Source: Myotis daubentonii (taxonomy: Eukaryota > Chordata > Mammalia > Chiroptera > Vespertilionidae). From it: a DNA stretch of 64,000 nucleotides. This document shows positions 1 through 35,999 of the stretch, in pieces. A program made the position numbers and the translations under genes. The stretch lies in contig NC_081847.1 of the NCBI RefSeq assembly GCF_963259705.1, positions 93,964,464 through 94,028,463 on the forward strand. The letters run 5' to 3'. Every line of letters starts with the position of its first letter. Positions within the stretch are counted from its first letter, which is position 1. Below the pieces are notes generated by a model. The model searched no databases and was not told the DNA's origin. It worked only from the letters and a program-made list of their open reading frames with translations.

Positions 1-265
1 TGGCCGGGGCTTTCACGGTGACCAGCTGAGCCGCGGGCAGCGCGCTGACAGGAGCCACCTTGGCCGCCAGGGTCCCCACGGAGTTCGGGGGCCGCGCGGG
101 CTCCACGCGGACGTGGACGGGAATCTTCGTCACGGCGCCCGGGGCCACGGAAGTGCTCTCCGCCCGGACCGGCCGCGCCCCGGCCGGCGGCCCCGTCAAG
201 GTCCCCGAGGAGTTCACGCCGGCGCGGGGCGCGGGGCCGGCCGGTTCCGAAAGGCCCGCGGGCAT
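1..265 (-). CDS. TAF4B: TAF4B exon 1 (N-terminus of TFIID subunit 4B), partial
   Basis: On the minus strand an ATG at 265-263 opens a frame that stays open to base 1 (88 codons). It begins MPAGLSEPAGPAP and contains VRAESTSVAPGAVTK and GTLAAKVAPVSA, which closely follow the start of mammalian TAF4B. TAF4B is a germ-cell and B-cell enriched subunit of the general transcription factor TFIID. This exon encodes only the Ala/Pro/Val-rich low-complexity N-terminus; the TAFH and histone-fold domains lie in later exons outside the window. The paralogue TAF4 has a different, glycine/proline-rich start, and the PSMA8-SS18 neighbourhood also indicates TAF4B. The start is the first ATG after a TATA-bearing CpG-island promoter. 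The exon may extend past the left edge. Confidence 0.9.
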   Translation of the reverse strand, partial: MPAGLSEPAGPAPRAGVNSSGTLTGPPAGARPVRAESTSVAPGAVTKIPVHVRVEPARPPNSVGTLAAKVAPVSALPAAQLVTVKAPA

Positions 266-659
266 CGCGGGGGCTCAGCGGCCGCTGCGGCGCCGCCGGT
301 CCGGGAGCGTGGGCGGGCGGAGGCGGGTCCCGCGGGGGCCGGCTCCGGGGAGGCTCCGGCGCCACAGCATCTCCCGGGAGCGGCGCGCGAGCCACTGACG
401 GGCGCGGCTGGGACGCGGGGCACTCGCGCCGGGCGCTGCCTGCGGCCGCGGGGTCCCGCCGGCGGCGCTGTCGGCGCGGCCGCTCCCTCCTCGGCGTCCG
501 CACGTGCGACGGCTCCGCCCGGCGCCTCCGCCTCGGTCCCGCCGCAGAGCCCGGCGGCGCGGCTCCCGAAGGGCGTCCGCGAGGCGCACGCCGCCCGGCC
601 TCACTCCCGCCAGAAGTTTCAAACCCGCCTACGCGAGCGACCCCGACCCCGCCGCACGC

Positions 660-812
660 TCCGCGCAGCCCCCGCGCGCCCGCGCCGGCCCTGTTTATAT
701 AGCCACGCGGAGGCTCCGCGCACGCGCACCGTCCCCGCCCCGCCGCCCCGGGCTTTCCCGGAATCCGGACGCATGATTGGCCGCGGACTGGAATCGCGCT
801 CGTGACGTCACC
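660..812 (-). promoter_or_regulatory. TAF4B: TAF4B core promoter: TATA box, CCAAT box and CRE
   Basis: Read on the minus strand, a canonical TATATAAA lies at 701-694. A CCAAT box lies about 75 bases upstream at 780-776 and a perfect palindromic CRE (TGACGTCA) at 803-810. This spacing places transcription start near 665-670, giving a 5' UTR of about 400 bases. The whole sits in a CpG island. A CREB/CREM-type site suits a germ-cell gene, but use of these sites is inferred from sequence only. Confidence 0.65.
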
Positions 813-1079
813 AGGGGCGGCGCCAGGTGCCTTAGCATCTGCCCCAGGATCCAGGGGAGGGCGGGGCGAGCGGGCGGAGGGCCAGCGCGTGGGCGGGGCC
901 AGATCCGCTGGAAGCCGCGGCGTCCGCCTTCCCCGCGGCGCGGTCCTTGAAGAGCCGGCGGGAGGCCGCCCGCGCGGGTGCTTTCTCAGCAAGTTGGTGG
1001 AGGGCGGGTGTGGGAAACGGGAGCTCCGCAGCGAAAACCGTCGCGCTTCCTCAGGGTCTTCCTGAGGGCTCGGCGCTAA

Positions 1080-2535
1080 GGCCGCAGCTGAAATTAACAT
1101 TACAATGGGCACTGAGAACGTTTTAAGCGTCCTCCCCTTTCACATGTTTAAGAAGGCTGGGGGGCGAGGATCCGCCTATTTGCATGTAATTGTGCGGTTG
1201 GGCGGCCCCCCGGGAGACGCCGCTTCCCTCCGCGCGGCTCTGGAGGCCTCCAGCACCTCCCGTCTCCGGGAAGCGGGACGGTGTCGGTGGCTGGGTCTCG
1301 GGTGCGACCCAGACCGCCTGAATGAGAGCGCTTGCTGGGGGCAGCGATGACACAGGCGCGTGTGGATTTCCACGGAGAAGCGGCCTCGATTCCGGCTCTC
1401 GGAGTAATGCGCCGTGTTGACGGGCGCTGACCCGGGCCGGACGGGGTTTGCGCAGACAGGCCACCTGGCGTCCGGCTTCCAGCTCTCCCGCCGGGCACCA
1501 CCCGCCGGGCACTACCCGCCGGCCCAGGCGGACTCCGCCCGCACGCGCCGCCTGTCCCCATGTCCAGTCCAAACCCAGAACCGACCCCGCGAACGGACCC
1601 ACCGCACCCCTCCACCCACGCAGCCTCCGACGAGCACGCAGCTTCTGGGACACTCCTCAGTGGGGTGTTGGGGGGCGGGGAGGAAAACTAAACCGAGCAC
1701 CCGAGTGCTGGCCACTGAGTGATACATTCCTTGTCCCTCCCCTCCCCCCCAGCCCCTCGCCTGACTGATTGGAAAACTGCATTTAAAGAGTGATTTATCC
1801 AACAAGTCGGATTCTAACCCGCCTGCAGGTCAGAGGACACCTCTGGCCGCCGCTCCACAAACGGCTGGCTCATCACCGCGCACGGCCTCCGGCAGAACGC
1901 CTGGCGCGGACGAGGTGTTCAATAAATGCGAGCTAATCAGTGAGCTGATTAAACCGAGCCAGGCACCATCTCAGTGGGTCGGATCGGAACCCGGAATGCT
2001 CCTCGCTGGCTGGGCGAACCGTTTAGCGCTGGCACCTTGCTCTCCATGGAGGAGAGAGAGTTCAGTAAGTGTCTGTGGAAAGAAGACCGATCGTCCAGCT
2101 TCCCTTAGACCGCCGCCCTCCACGCGCACGTTTTACACAGGTGTGACCTCACAGGTGTGTCAATAACCGCGAGCAAGCTACAAGGACGCTGGGCAGAGGA
2201 CGTACGCCTCTTCTTTACGGTGGCCTAGCGTATTTTTCTTACACTGTCTGGTTGCTTTATAACTTGATTCACTGATGGGAATCTTAACGTTCCAGTTGCA
2301 AAGAATACGCTCCCTACTCGGCTCGGAAACGACGGTCCGGAATTTGGAGTTCAGTAACAATTATGTTCACCACGTTTCCCTCCTCTGGAAACATGCTAAT
2401 AAAGCAGGCTATGTCGGAAGGCAGCATGCATTCTACCCCTCTGTGTAAGAAAAGAAAAAATGGAGGCGATTGCAACTTGATTTTACTGTTTATCTGTTAA
2501 AATAGTGGTGAAATCAAAGATATTGGAAAAATACT
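1080..2535. other. Intergenic stretch, no gene recognised
   Basis: Moderately GC-rich upstream flank of TAF4B grading into AT-rich DNA. No splice-bounded coding exon, RNA gene or transposon could be recognised. Confidence 0.4.
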
Positions 2536-2539
2536 TATC

Positions 2540-2770
2540 CTAGTCCACTTGAGCTGCTGTAACAAAATACCATAGCCCGGGTGGCGTCTAAACAGCAGAA
2601 ATTAAACTCACAGTTTTGGAGGCCGGGAGTCAGACCGGGGGTGGCGTGGCCAGGTGCGGGTCTTGCAGGTGAGGACTTCTCCGGGGGAAGAGGGGGGAGG
2701 GGTCTCTCTGGAGCCTTTTAAAAGGCCCTGATTCTATTTCCCAGAGCTCCTCCCTCAGGTACTATGGCCT
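2540..2770. repeat. Ancient interspersed repeat fragment
   Basis: Contains the widespread mammalian motif series 'tgctgtaacaaaatacca', 'ggtggcgtctaaacagcag' and 'cacagttttggaggc'. It is old and diverged; family not assigned with certainty. A related piece lies at 36000-36330. Confidence 0.5.
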
Positions 2771-3415
2771 TTGGGAATTGGGATTTGAATACTGAATGGG
2801 GGCGGGGAGACACAGGCATTCAGACAAAGCACCCTTAAAAGGAAGGAGCCCATCATTAATTGTCCAAGCGTTCTGCTCATCCATCCAGGTAATGAGGAAG
2901 CACTGTGAGCAAGCACAAAAGTTACACTTCCAACATCTCACTATTTTACACACACACACACACAGGAACACAATTTAACTCGGGCAAAACCAAAGGCTAA
3001 GAGTATCATTACGGGGTAGACAATGCAAATTATTTTTATTACCCCTACGATGTTTCAAGTGCCTGTAGTCTCTTTGGAAAATAAATAAAAGCTTACTACT
3101 CTGCAGAATTTAAAGAGGAAGCCCTGTTTACCTGTGCAATGAGACTCGCTGAAGAATCTGCCTGAGAAGGCAGCTATTTGGCTAAGATAGCCATGGCCTG
3201 GCCTTCAGAATAATCCAGAAGCGAATGCCTTCAAGTCTCGTGCCCGAATCTGTCCGCTGTCTGTGCTTTGGCATCAGAGCATCTAAGGTTTTCTGCAGCA
3301 GAACACACTCCCATGGCACCGCTCTGCCGTTTCTCTGCTCAAGGAATGCAGCTTAAACCTATAAAAAGTTTTGACTTTACTAATGAATTCCATTTTTAAA
3401 TGTTAACATTTTTAC

Positions 3416-3545
3416 CTTTTTTAAAAAAAAATCTTCATCCAAGGATATGTCTATTGATATTTAGAGAGAGGAAGGGACAGAGAGCAAGAGAAACATGGAT
3501 CTGTTACCTCAGATACACGCCCCGCCCAGGGACCCAACCTGCAAC
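3416..3545 (-). repeat. Ves-like SINE fragment (old, minus)
   Basis: Reverse-oriented Ves tail and body ('tattgatatttagagagagg', then 'gagaaacatggat'), lacking the tRNA-like head. It is more diverged than the other copies. Confidence 0.55.
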
Positions 3546-3590
3546 CTATTTGTTTTTATTGTTGATAGTATTACAGAGACCCTCCCTGTG
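3546..3590 (-). repeat. L1 3'-end fragment (minus)
   Basis: Reverse complement of the bat L1 3' terminus ending CAATAAAAACAA. The same motif ('gtttttattgttgatag') recurs at 16067. Truncated by the Helitron 3' end that follows. Confidence 0.4.
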
Positions 3591-3658
3591 CCCACCACCG
3601 CAGCCTTGAAGTCCACAGTTCCTTTCAAGGTGCACAAATTTGTGCACTGGGCCCCTAG
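3580..3658 (+). mobile_element. Helitron 3' end (HeliBat type), 5'-truncated
   Basis: Ends with a perfect 18-base palindrome (GTGCAC-AAATTT-GTGCAC, 3630-3647), then TGGGCCCCTAG and T. Palindrome plus CTAG is the Helitron 3' signature. No 5' TC end precedes it. Confidence 0.7.
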
Positions 3659-3899
3659 TTTTCATAATAAAATATTACAAGTTTTTTCCTTAAAAATATG
3701 TATTCTTAGAAACATTTATGTAAGTACAGCTAGGTACTCCCTAATTCTTCCTCATAGCACCCCAGAAACCTCCCTGAACTTCATGAAGCTGGGCAAATAC
3801 ATTAGCCGGCTAAGCTAGGCCAAGAAGAAGCTTGCTACAAACGCTGCCTTAACCTAGGAAGATGGGCCATTTTCTAAAAGTGTGGGCACGCACGTACAG

Positions 3900-4012
3900 C
3901 GCAATTGAAACTTCATGGCCAATACGCAGAAGTCAGCATTTTGTGGAAGAGCCACACTCAAGGGGCCAAAGATTCGCATGTGGCTCGCAAGCCGCAGTTT
4001 GCCGACCACTGC
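3900..4012 (-). mobile_element. hAT MITE fragment (minus)
   Basis: On the minus strand it starts CAGTGGTCGGCAAACTGCGG at 4012 and continues GAGCCACATGCGAATCTTTGG-like to about 3900. This is one end of a bat hAT MITE; the other terminal repeat was not found. Confidence 0.55.
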
Positions 4013-4013
4013 A

Positions 4014-4937
4014 CTAGGGGCCCAGTGCACAAATTTGTGCACCTTGAAAGGAACTATAGTGCCCTGACCGGTTTGGCTCAGTGGATAAAGCATCAGCCTG
4101 CGGACTGAAAGGTCCCGGGTTCGATTCCGGTCAAGGGCATGTACCTTGGTTGCAAGCACATCCCCAGTAGGGGGTGTGCAGGAGGCAGCTGATCGATGTT
4201 TCTCTCTCATCAATGTTTCTAACTCTCTATCACTCTCATTTCCTCTCTGTAAAAGATCAGTAAAATATATTTTTTTTTAAAAAAAAGGAACTGTAGTAAG
4301 CTTCTTCTTGGCCTAGCTTAGCTGGCTAATGTATTTGCCCAGTTAACGTATTTACCCATCCTCTGTGCCCCCGCCTGGCCCCTCCCACCGATGCAGCTCC
4401 CGCGCACTGAAGGCACCGACCCCGCTCACATCTGCTGACAGTGCAGAGCGATTGGGGCTGGGGCTGCCGCCAGCAGCGGGTGCGAGTGGGGCCAGCAGCA
4501 TCAGTGGGTGCGAGCAGCAGCTGCTGCCCTGATCGCCCCTCAGGAGCAGGGGGAGGTGGAGAAGCTGTGAGGGGCGATCAGGGCCAGCAGCCGCCTCTCA
4601 TACCAGCTGACGGTGCCAAGCGATCAGGGCTGTTGCCGGGCACCAGCAGCAGGTGTGAGTGGGGCTGGCATAGGCAGCAGGTGCGAGTGCGGGGGGACCG
4701 CGGTGCGCTGGAGCAAAGAATTTTCAGTAACCACCAGAGGCTCGCCCCGATGACCGTGACTGGTGCCCTGCCTTGCCTGGCGCCCCTGCTCAACTGCTCC
4801 ACCATCCCACCACGGCCAACGCCCACCATGTTCCATGCACTCCCCCTGGTCGTCAGCACACATAGCAACCAGTTATTCAGTTGTTAGGTTGTCCTGCCGT
4901 TCAGTATATTTGTACATTAGCCTTTTATTATATAGGA
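4014..4937 (-). mobile_element. HeliBat-type Helitron (minus), SINE-interrupted
   Basis: 5' end TCCTATATAATAAAAGG at 4937-4921; 3' end with an 18-base palindrome at 4025-4042 and CTAG at 4017-4014. A Ves SINE (4061-4283) interrupts it, flanked by the duplicated Helitron sequence AAAGGAACTATAGT. A decayed CTCF-like core lies at 4841-4852. No Rep/helicase coding capacity: non-autonomous. Confidence 0.75.
4061..4283 (+). repeat. Ves SINE (plus)
   Basis: tRNA-derived head GCCCTGACCGGTTTGGCTCA with A box and B box (GGTTCGATTCC), CT-rich body and A-rich tail. Target duplication of about 14 bases (AAAGGAACTATAGT / AAAGGAACTGTAGT) at 4047-4060 and 4284-4297. Nested inside a Helitron. Confidence 0.9.
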
Positions 4938-5044
4938 TATGTACATATGCATATAGATGATATTCACGGCATACAGATGGTATTTTTAATGCCTTTGTCC
5001 TCAATATGATCATGGAGAAAGGGAATTTAAATGGAGAAGAGGCC

Positions 5045-5260
5045 TGAGTCCTAATCTAATCCATATCCCTCACTGTTTCTAGACTGATCTTTCTAAAGTG
5101 TCAATCTATTTATGTAACTCTCCCACTTACAACTTTCTAACACCCTCCCATTATCCACAGGAAAAAATCTAAAATAGCTATTATGACATATAAGGTTCCT
5201 TACAATTTGGTACCTGCTAATTTGCCCAAACAATCTTACTCAGGGGGCACCTTCCATTGG
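5045..5260. repeat. Ancient L2-like LINE fragment
   Basis: Motif order 'gtaactctcccacttacaac', 'aggaaaaaatctaaaatag', 'aaggttccttacaatttgg' resembles the L2 3' region. Heavily diverged. Confidence 0.4.
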
Positions 5261-5409
5261 CATTATGGATAACTACAGGAATTTCACAAATATCCTATAC
5301 TCTCAACTTCATCTTTTCATACACTGTCTTACCTCCCTTCAAAGTCCTTTCCCATCTGAAACTCATGGTCTACCTGGTCAATTTCTTTTGGGCATTCAAA
5401 AGGCAATAA

Positions 5410-5622
5410 CCTGCCCGACCAGCGTGGCTCAGTGGTTGAGCGTCAACCTATGAACCAGGAGGTCATGGTTCAATTCCCAGTCAGGGCACATGCCCGGGTT
5501 GTGGGCTCATCCCCAATAGGGAGTGTGTAGGAGGCAATCAATGATTCTCTCTCATCATTGATGGTTCTATCTCTTTCTCCCTTTCCCTTCCTCTCTAAAA
5601 TCAATAAAAATATATATTAAAA
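5410..5622 (+). repeat. Ves SINE (plus)
   Basis: Head CCTGCCCGACCAGCGTGGCT, body 'ggttcaattcccagtcaggg', tail AATCAATAAAAATATAT. The next Ves starts about 10 bases after its tail, forming a same-strand pair. Confidence 0.88.
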
Positions 5623-5632
5623 CAAAAAGCAA

Positions 5633-5851
5633 CCCTAGCTGGTTTGGCTCAGTGGATAGAGCATGGCTCTCGGAGCATCCATTCCAGTCAAAGGCATGTA
5701 CTTCGGGTGCAGGCTCCATCCTGGTCAGGGCCCATGCGGGAGGCAACCAATTGATGTGTTGCTCTCACTTTCTCGTTTCTCCCTCTCTGTCTCTTACACT
5801 CCTTTCCACTCTCTCTAAAAATAAATGGAAAAATATCCTCGGGTGAGGATG
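5633..5851 (+). repeat. Ves SINE, hairpin-tail subtype (plus)
   Basis: Head CCCTAGCTGGTTTGGCTCAG, with a tail ATAAATGGAAAAATATCCTC then GGGTGAGGA. The short TCCTC/GAGGA hairpin marks a distinct subtype also seen at 24981, 38821 and 55674. The tRNA-like part has an internal deletion. Confidence 0.82.
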
Positions 5852-5904
5852 AATAAAATGATGTTTTATGAAGACAGGGATTTTTTTTGTTGTGGTTCAG
5901 TGCT

Positions 5905-5975
5905 ATATCCCTATAGCCTGGAGCAGTGCCTGGCTCCTAGTGGGTGTTTAATAAATTGTTTGGACTGAATAAATG
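5905..5975 (+). repeat. MIR or L2 tail fragment
   Basis: 'gcctggagcagtgcctggct' followed by 'gtgggtgtttaataaatt' is the typical MIR/L2 3' end. Short and old. Confidence 0.4.
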
Positions 5976-6082
5976 TGTAGAGCATGAGTTTTTGTAGTAT
6001 TATTGTATTGATTAGATATAATGTCCATAAAAAATGTTGCATAAAAATGGTATGCTTCCTGGTCTTGTTCTTGTCTTTTAAT

Positions 6083-6306
6083 ATTTTTTTTAAAAATATA
6101 TTTTATTGATTTTTTTACAGAAAGGAAGGGAGAGGGATAGAGAGTTAGAAACATCCATGAGAGAGAAACATCGATCAGCTGCCTCCTGCACACCCCCCAC
6201 TGGGGATGTGCCCGCAACCCAGGTACGTGCCCTTGACCGGAATCGAACCCGGGACCCTTCAGTCCTCAGGCTGATGCTCTATCCACTGAGCCACATCAGC
6301 TAGGAC
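6083..6306 (-). repeat. Ves SINE (minus)
   Basis: Reverse-oriented full copy: T-rich tail, 'gagaaacatcgatcagctgc', reversed B box GGAATCGAACCC and head GTCCTAGCTGATGTGG at its right edge. Confidence 0.9.
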
Positions 6307-6394
6307 TAGTCTTGCTCTTTATATATATTAAACTTCATGTGGTTTAATTGCTCGATGCATGCCTCTTTAAAACAAAAATATGAGGTTTCTTCTA

Positions 6395-6545
6395 TACTTA
6401 AAACTTCCCATGGCTCCCCTCCCCCTCCCCCAATACCTCCAGAGTAAAACCCAAACGTTAAGTCATGACCCCTGTTTGGAATCACTTCTGGCTACTTCCC
6501 TCTTCCCACATCCATCGTGTCTTCCATGACTTCATTCACTTTGTC
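6395..6545. repeat. Ancient L2-like fragment
   Basis: 'aaaacttcccatggctcccc' followed by 'agagtaaaacccaaacg' matches the usual order of the L2 3' region. Weak. Confidence 0.35.
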
Positions 6546-6745
6546 ATCTTCCCCAAGATGACCAGCAGTGAGGGAAAGAGATTTTTAAAGGATTAAGTGC
6601 TAACTTTCGTAATGAAGCCAAGATGTGACTGGCGCTGTTAGATGAGGGAACATTACAGGACATGCCCATTCCCACCCACGCCCTAAGATGCAAATGGGGT
6701 TGAAGGCCCCGCTCCTCCCACCATCTCGATTTTGCCCCCCCGGAC

Positions 6746-6932
6746 ATGTTTTTACGGATTTTCTAGAGAGGGAGGGCCGGTGAGGGATAGAGAGACAGAA
6801 ACATGGATGGGCTGCGGCCTGCATGCACCCCACTGGGGATGGAGCCGCACTCCGCGCATGTGCGTGACTGGAAATCAAACCATGGCTTCTTCGTGAGTCA
6901 ACGCTCAACCACTGAGCCACCCCGGCCGGGCC
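6746..6932 (-). repeat. Ves SINE (minus, diverged)
   Basis: Reversed Ves body ('gagagacagaaacatggatg', 'ccccactggggatgga') ending at a reversed head 'ccactgagccaccccggccg'. Confidence 0.8.
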
Positions 6933-8590
6933 TGCCTTTTCGTTTGACTACATATGTGTGCCCCAGAGACAACACAGGCACTGCCCCTAGGCGTGCCCCC
7001 AGTTCTCACCCAGTGCTTCCTGAGGACAAGTGACAGCTCCACGCGCAGGAGCGTCTCGACAGGGTGGAAACTGATGGGAAGACAGGGTCCCAGCCCTGCT
7101 CCCGAGGAGCCCGGAACCGGGGGGCAGCCAGAGCTCCCGCGTGTAGTGACAGTCACGTGACGAGCACGCTGACCCACTCCAATCCCATCCCTGGCAGCCA
7201 GCACCCACACCTGCCAGCCAAGGTCAAGGTAACTGCAACACGGTGCGCCTGACGAGTGCCAGGAAGGAGCGGGCGATGCCAGGCCCGGGAGAGCACGCGC
7301 AGGCCTGTCAGCGCTTCAGTGGGAGCTGATCTGCCTGCCACGCGCTGGCATTTGGTCTCAGGAGCCAGGAGGTGACACCGAACAGGAGCTTGGCTTTACT
7401 TCTACGTTTTAAAGGGGAGGGTACGGAGCGCGCCATGGCATTCAGGGCTCCGCCACACCGGGAAGGCAGGCGGGGCATGTCAGCGCGGGGTGGAATGCAC
7501 ACGCCCTCCTCCCCTGTCTCTGGGGGACGGAGTGGAGGGCCAGGAGGAACCAGCGAGGGGCCCTGGAGGGTCTTCCATCCTGAAATTCTGCCTGCGCCCC
7601 TGCCCTGCTCAGCGCCCAGCGCCCAGAGCCCAGGCTTAGCTGTCACAGCGGCGAACCCAGTCTACCTTCTCCTTTGAGCTTTGCGCTCCTTTGCAAGAAT
7701 TCAACCGCTCTCCTCCCTGTTTTCAAAAACAACATTTAAAAAAGAGGCAAAGCTCTGAAATAAGAAGGTGGACGGACGGGCTTTGTTTTTATACCGTTTG
7801 CTATCCTTTGCTTTAAAAATGTAACGTCCCTGCAGGCATTAGGCACATTCCTTTCCTGGGCCCCGCGGATCAACCTCCCGCTGCGGGGAGGGGTCATTTT
7901 TCATTCCCTTGGCTCCCCTCAGTAGCCGAGCACAACGCCAGCACTTAGTAACAAGCACCCATCTATCTGATGGAACATGTAACCAATCTATCACACTCAA
8001 CGTATTTACGATAAAATACAAATCAAAACTAAGATTACATGTATTCATTTCTTCCTTATTTTCATAGAGTACCCTGTTCAGGTGATAGATGTACTGCAAC
8101 TTATAAAATGCAAAAGGTTAAATAAATATGAAATATTTAAAAATGAAGGAGACTGACAAAATTTTGACAATTCACCAACACAAGGGAGTTTTTATCATTC
8201 ATTTAGAAATGCAACTCGATATTATATTCAGTCTATTTCTAAATAGGTATCTCTCTACCTGACGGTCAATACTCAAATGTCACCAAATTATTCATTTTTT
8301 AAATTAAAATTTGTCTTAATTTTCATATATGAAGAAATATAACACACTGGACAAGTTATAGAGTATAGTCTCAAGCTTATGTGGAATTATGACTGCTTTC
8401 AACAATCATTAAAATATTTTCAAAGAAAATCTACATATTCTTGTATGTCTGTCCCTGTAATAGACTAAGGAGAGTCACAAATCTGCAGTCTCAAAACAGC
8501 ACGTAACTACTAATGCAATGCCATAAACCAGCGTATTTCCTTTAAAACTCACTAATTCTAAGCACAACACAACATTAAAAGCTCTCAGGG
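6933..8590. other. Region downstream of PSMA8, no second gene seen
   Basis: 6933-7700 is GC-rich without recognised exons or transposons; 7700-8590 is AT-rich. The PSMA8 3' UTR must occupy its right end (minus strand, below 8592). No unambiguous AATAAA signal close to the stop was identified. Confidence 0.4.
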
Positions 8591-8591
8591 T

Positions 8592-34467
<25,876 letters not shown>

Positions 34468-34660
34468 TTTTTAAAACATGTTCTTGCTGATTTCGAGGAG
34501 GAAGAGGGAGAGAGACTAGTAGGAACATCAGTGATGGGAGAGGCATGGATGGGCGGCCTCCTGCTCCGCCCAGTGGCGCGGGCAGCCTGTGCGGGTGCCC
34601 TGGCCATGGAATCCCACCCTGGCCTCCGGGTGCACAGGCCCAGGCCTCACCCCGAGCCAC
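34468..34660 (-). repeat. Ves SINE fragment (minus), diverged
   Basis: Reversed tail 'ttgctgatttcgaggaggaa', 'gggagaggcatggatgggcg', 'cggcctcctgctccgcccag'. Confidence 0.6.
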
Positions 34661-34970
34661 AGGGCTGGGCTGGGCCCGGCTTCTGCACCCCCTCACCTGG
34701 GATGGGCACTGGGCTGTTTCCAGATCTTGGGGTGCTGACCGGCCGTGGCACACTCAGCCCCAGGCTGGTGCCCCATGTGCCGCAGCAGCTCAGCCTGGTT
34801 CGGTGAGCCTGAGAGGGCGGTGAAGGATGGACAAGACAGATGAGAAGAAAGCTGGGTCCGGGTGGGACGCTGTCCTCTCTGATGGAGAGGCAGCCGCAGC
34901 CTGAAAGCTGAGTATTTTATGGCAGATCCCACGAGGCAAAGCAAGGGCGTGGTCAGATGTTTACAACATT

Positions 34971-35197
34971 ATTTTTTTTTTTGAAAAATATATTTTATTG
35001 ATTTTTTACATCGAGGAAGGGAGAGGGATAGAGAGTTAGAAACATCGATGAGAGAGAAACATTGATCAGCTGCCTCCTGCGCACCCCCTACTGGGTATGT
35101 GCCCGGAACTAAGGTACATGCCCTTGGGGGGAATTGAACCTGGGACCCTTGAGTTCGCAGGCCGATGCTCTATCCACTGAGCCAAACCAGCCAGGGC
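34971..35197 (-). repeat. Ves SINE (minus)
   Basis: Complete reversed copy; 9-base duplication TACAACATT at 34962-34970 and 35198-35206. Head reads AGCCCTGGCTGGTTTGGCTC in reverse at the right edge. Confidence 0.93.
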
Positions 35198-35439
35198 TAC
35201 AACATTCTTGTGGGTTTCCAATCTACTCAATTACATGCACCTGAACTCTATCAAGCCCACATCACTCAGGCACGTGGGGCCACAGGTTCCGACCATCAGG
35301 TCAAGCTCACAGCCACAGCCTTTGGCTGTCATTGTGCTGGGAGGGCTCCGCCCTCCACGCTGGGACTTGCACATGGCTATGCCGCGAGAGGACTGTGCCC
35401 TCTCATCAGTCCGAGGCTTGAACCTGTCTGAACGCTGTG

Positions 35440-35990
35440 GCCGCTCTCCACATCTTGGCTATTGTAAATAATGCTGCTAATGAACATTGGGTGCACATCT
35501 TCCTGATGGGTGTTTAAAAAAAAAAAATTATCGATTTTTTTACAGAGAGGAAGGGAGAGGGAGAGTTAGAAACATTGATCAGCCGCCTCCTGCACACCCT
35601 CCACCGGGGATATGCCCACAACCAAGGTACATGCCCCTGACTGTAATCGAACCCGGGACCCTTCAGTCCACAGGCCGACGCTCTATCCAGTGAGCCAAAC
35701 CGGCCAGGGCCCTGATGGGTGTTTTGGGATCCTTAGGATATGTACCCGGAATTGGAATTGCTGGGTCAGGAGGCAGTTCCATTTTTAATTTTTTTGAGGA
35801 AACTACACTGTTTCGTCCAGCAGTGCAAGCAGGTTTCCTTTCCTCCACACCCTCACCAGCACTTGTTGTTTGTTGATTTGTTGATCGTAGTCAACTTTAT
35901 TGTGTATGTGAAGAAAAGGTCAAAGTTCATCTTTAAAAAAATGTATATCTAGCTCTTCCAAAAAAATCCTTTCTGCATTGGATTATCTTG
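35440..35990. repeat. L1M fragment interrupted by a Ves SINE
   Basis: 'cttggctattgtaaataatg', 'ctgctaatgaacattgggtg' before and 'ggaattggaattgctgggtc', 'aatttttttgaggaaactac' after the SINE (35516-35710) are one old L1 stretch. Confidence 0.65.
35516..35710 (-). repeat. Ves SINE (minus)
   Basis: Perfect 14-base duplication CCTGATGGGTGTTT at 35502-35515 and 35711-35724; head reads GGCCCTGGCCGGTTTGGCTC in reverse. Confidence 0.94.
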
Positions 35991-35999
35991 GCCTTTGTA

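Larger units (their letters stand above)
1..1075. other. CpG island over TAF4B exon 1 and promoter
   Basis: Very GC-rich with dense CpG, fading to AT-rich sequence after about 1080. Long open frames here in several phases are a by-product of GC content. Confidence 0.85.
3788..4343. repeat. Inverted repeat with 51-bp arms
   Basis: Arms 3788-3838 and 4293-4343 are reverse complements with only about 3 mismatches, centred on a GGCCTAG core. Between them lie a hAT fragment, a Helitron 3' end and a Ves SINE. The parent family was not recognised. Confidence 0.6.

Noticed and set aside
113..805. 230-codon open frame over the TAF4B promoter
   Set aside because: Arg/Ala/Pro/Gly text typical of CpG-island shadows, antisense to the certain TAF4B exon.
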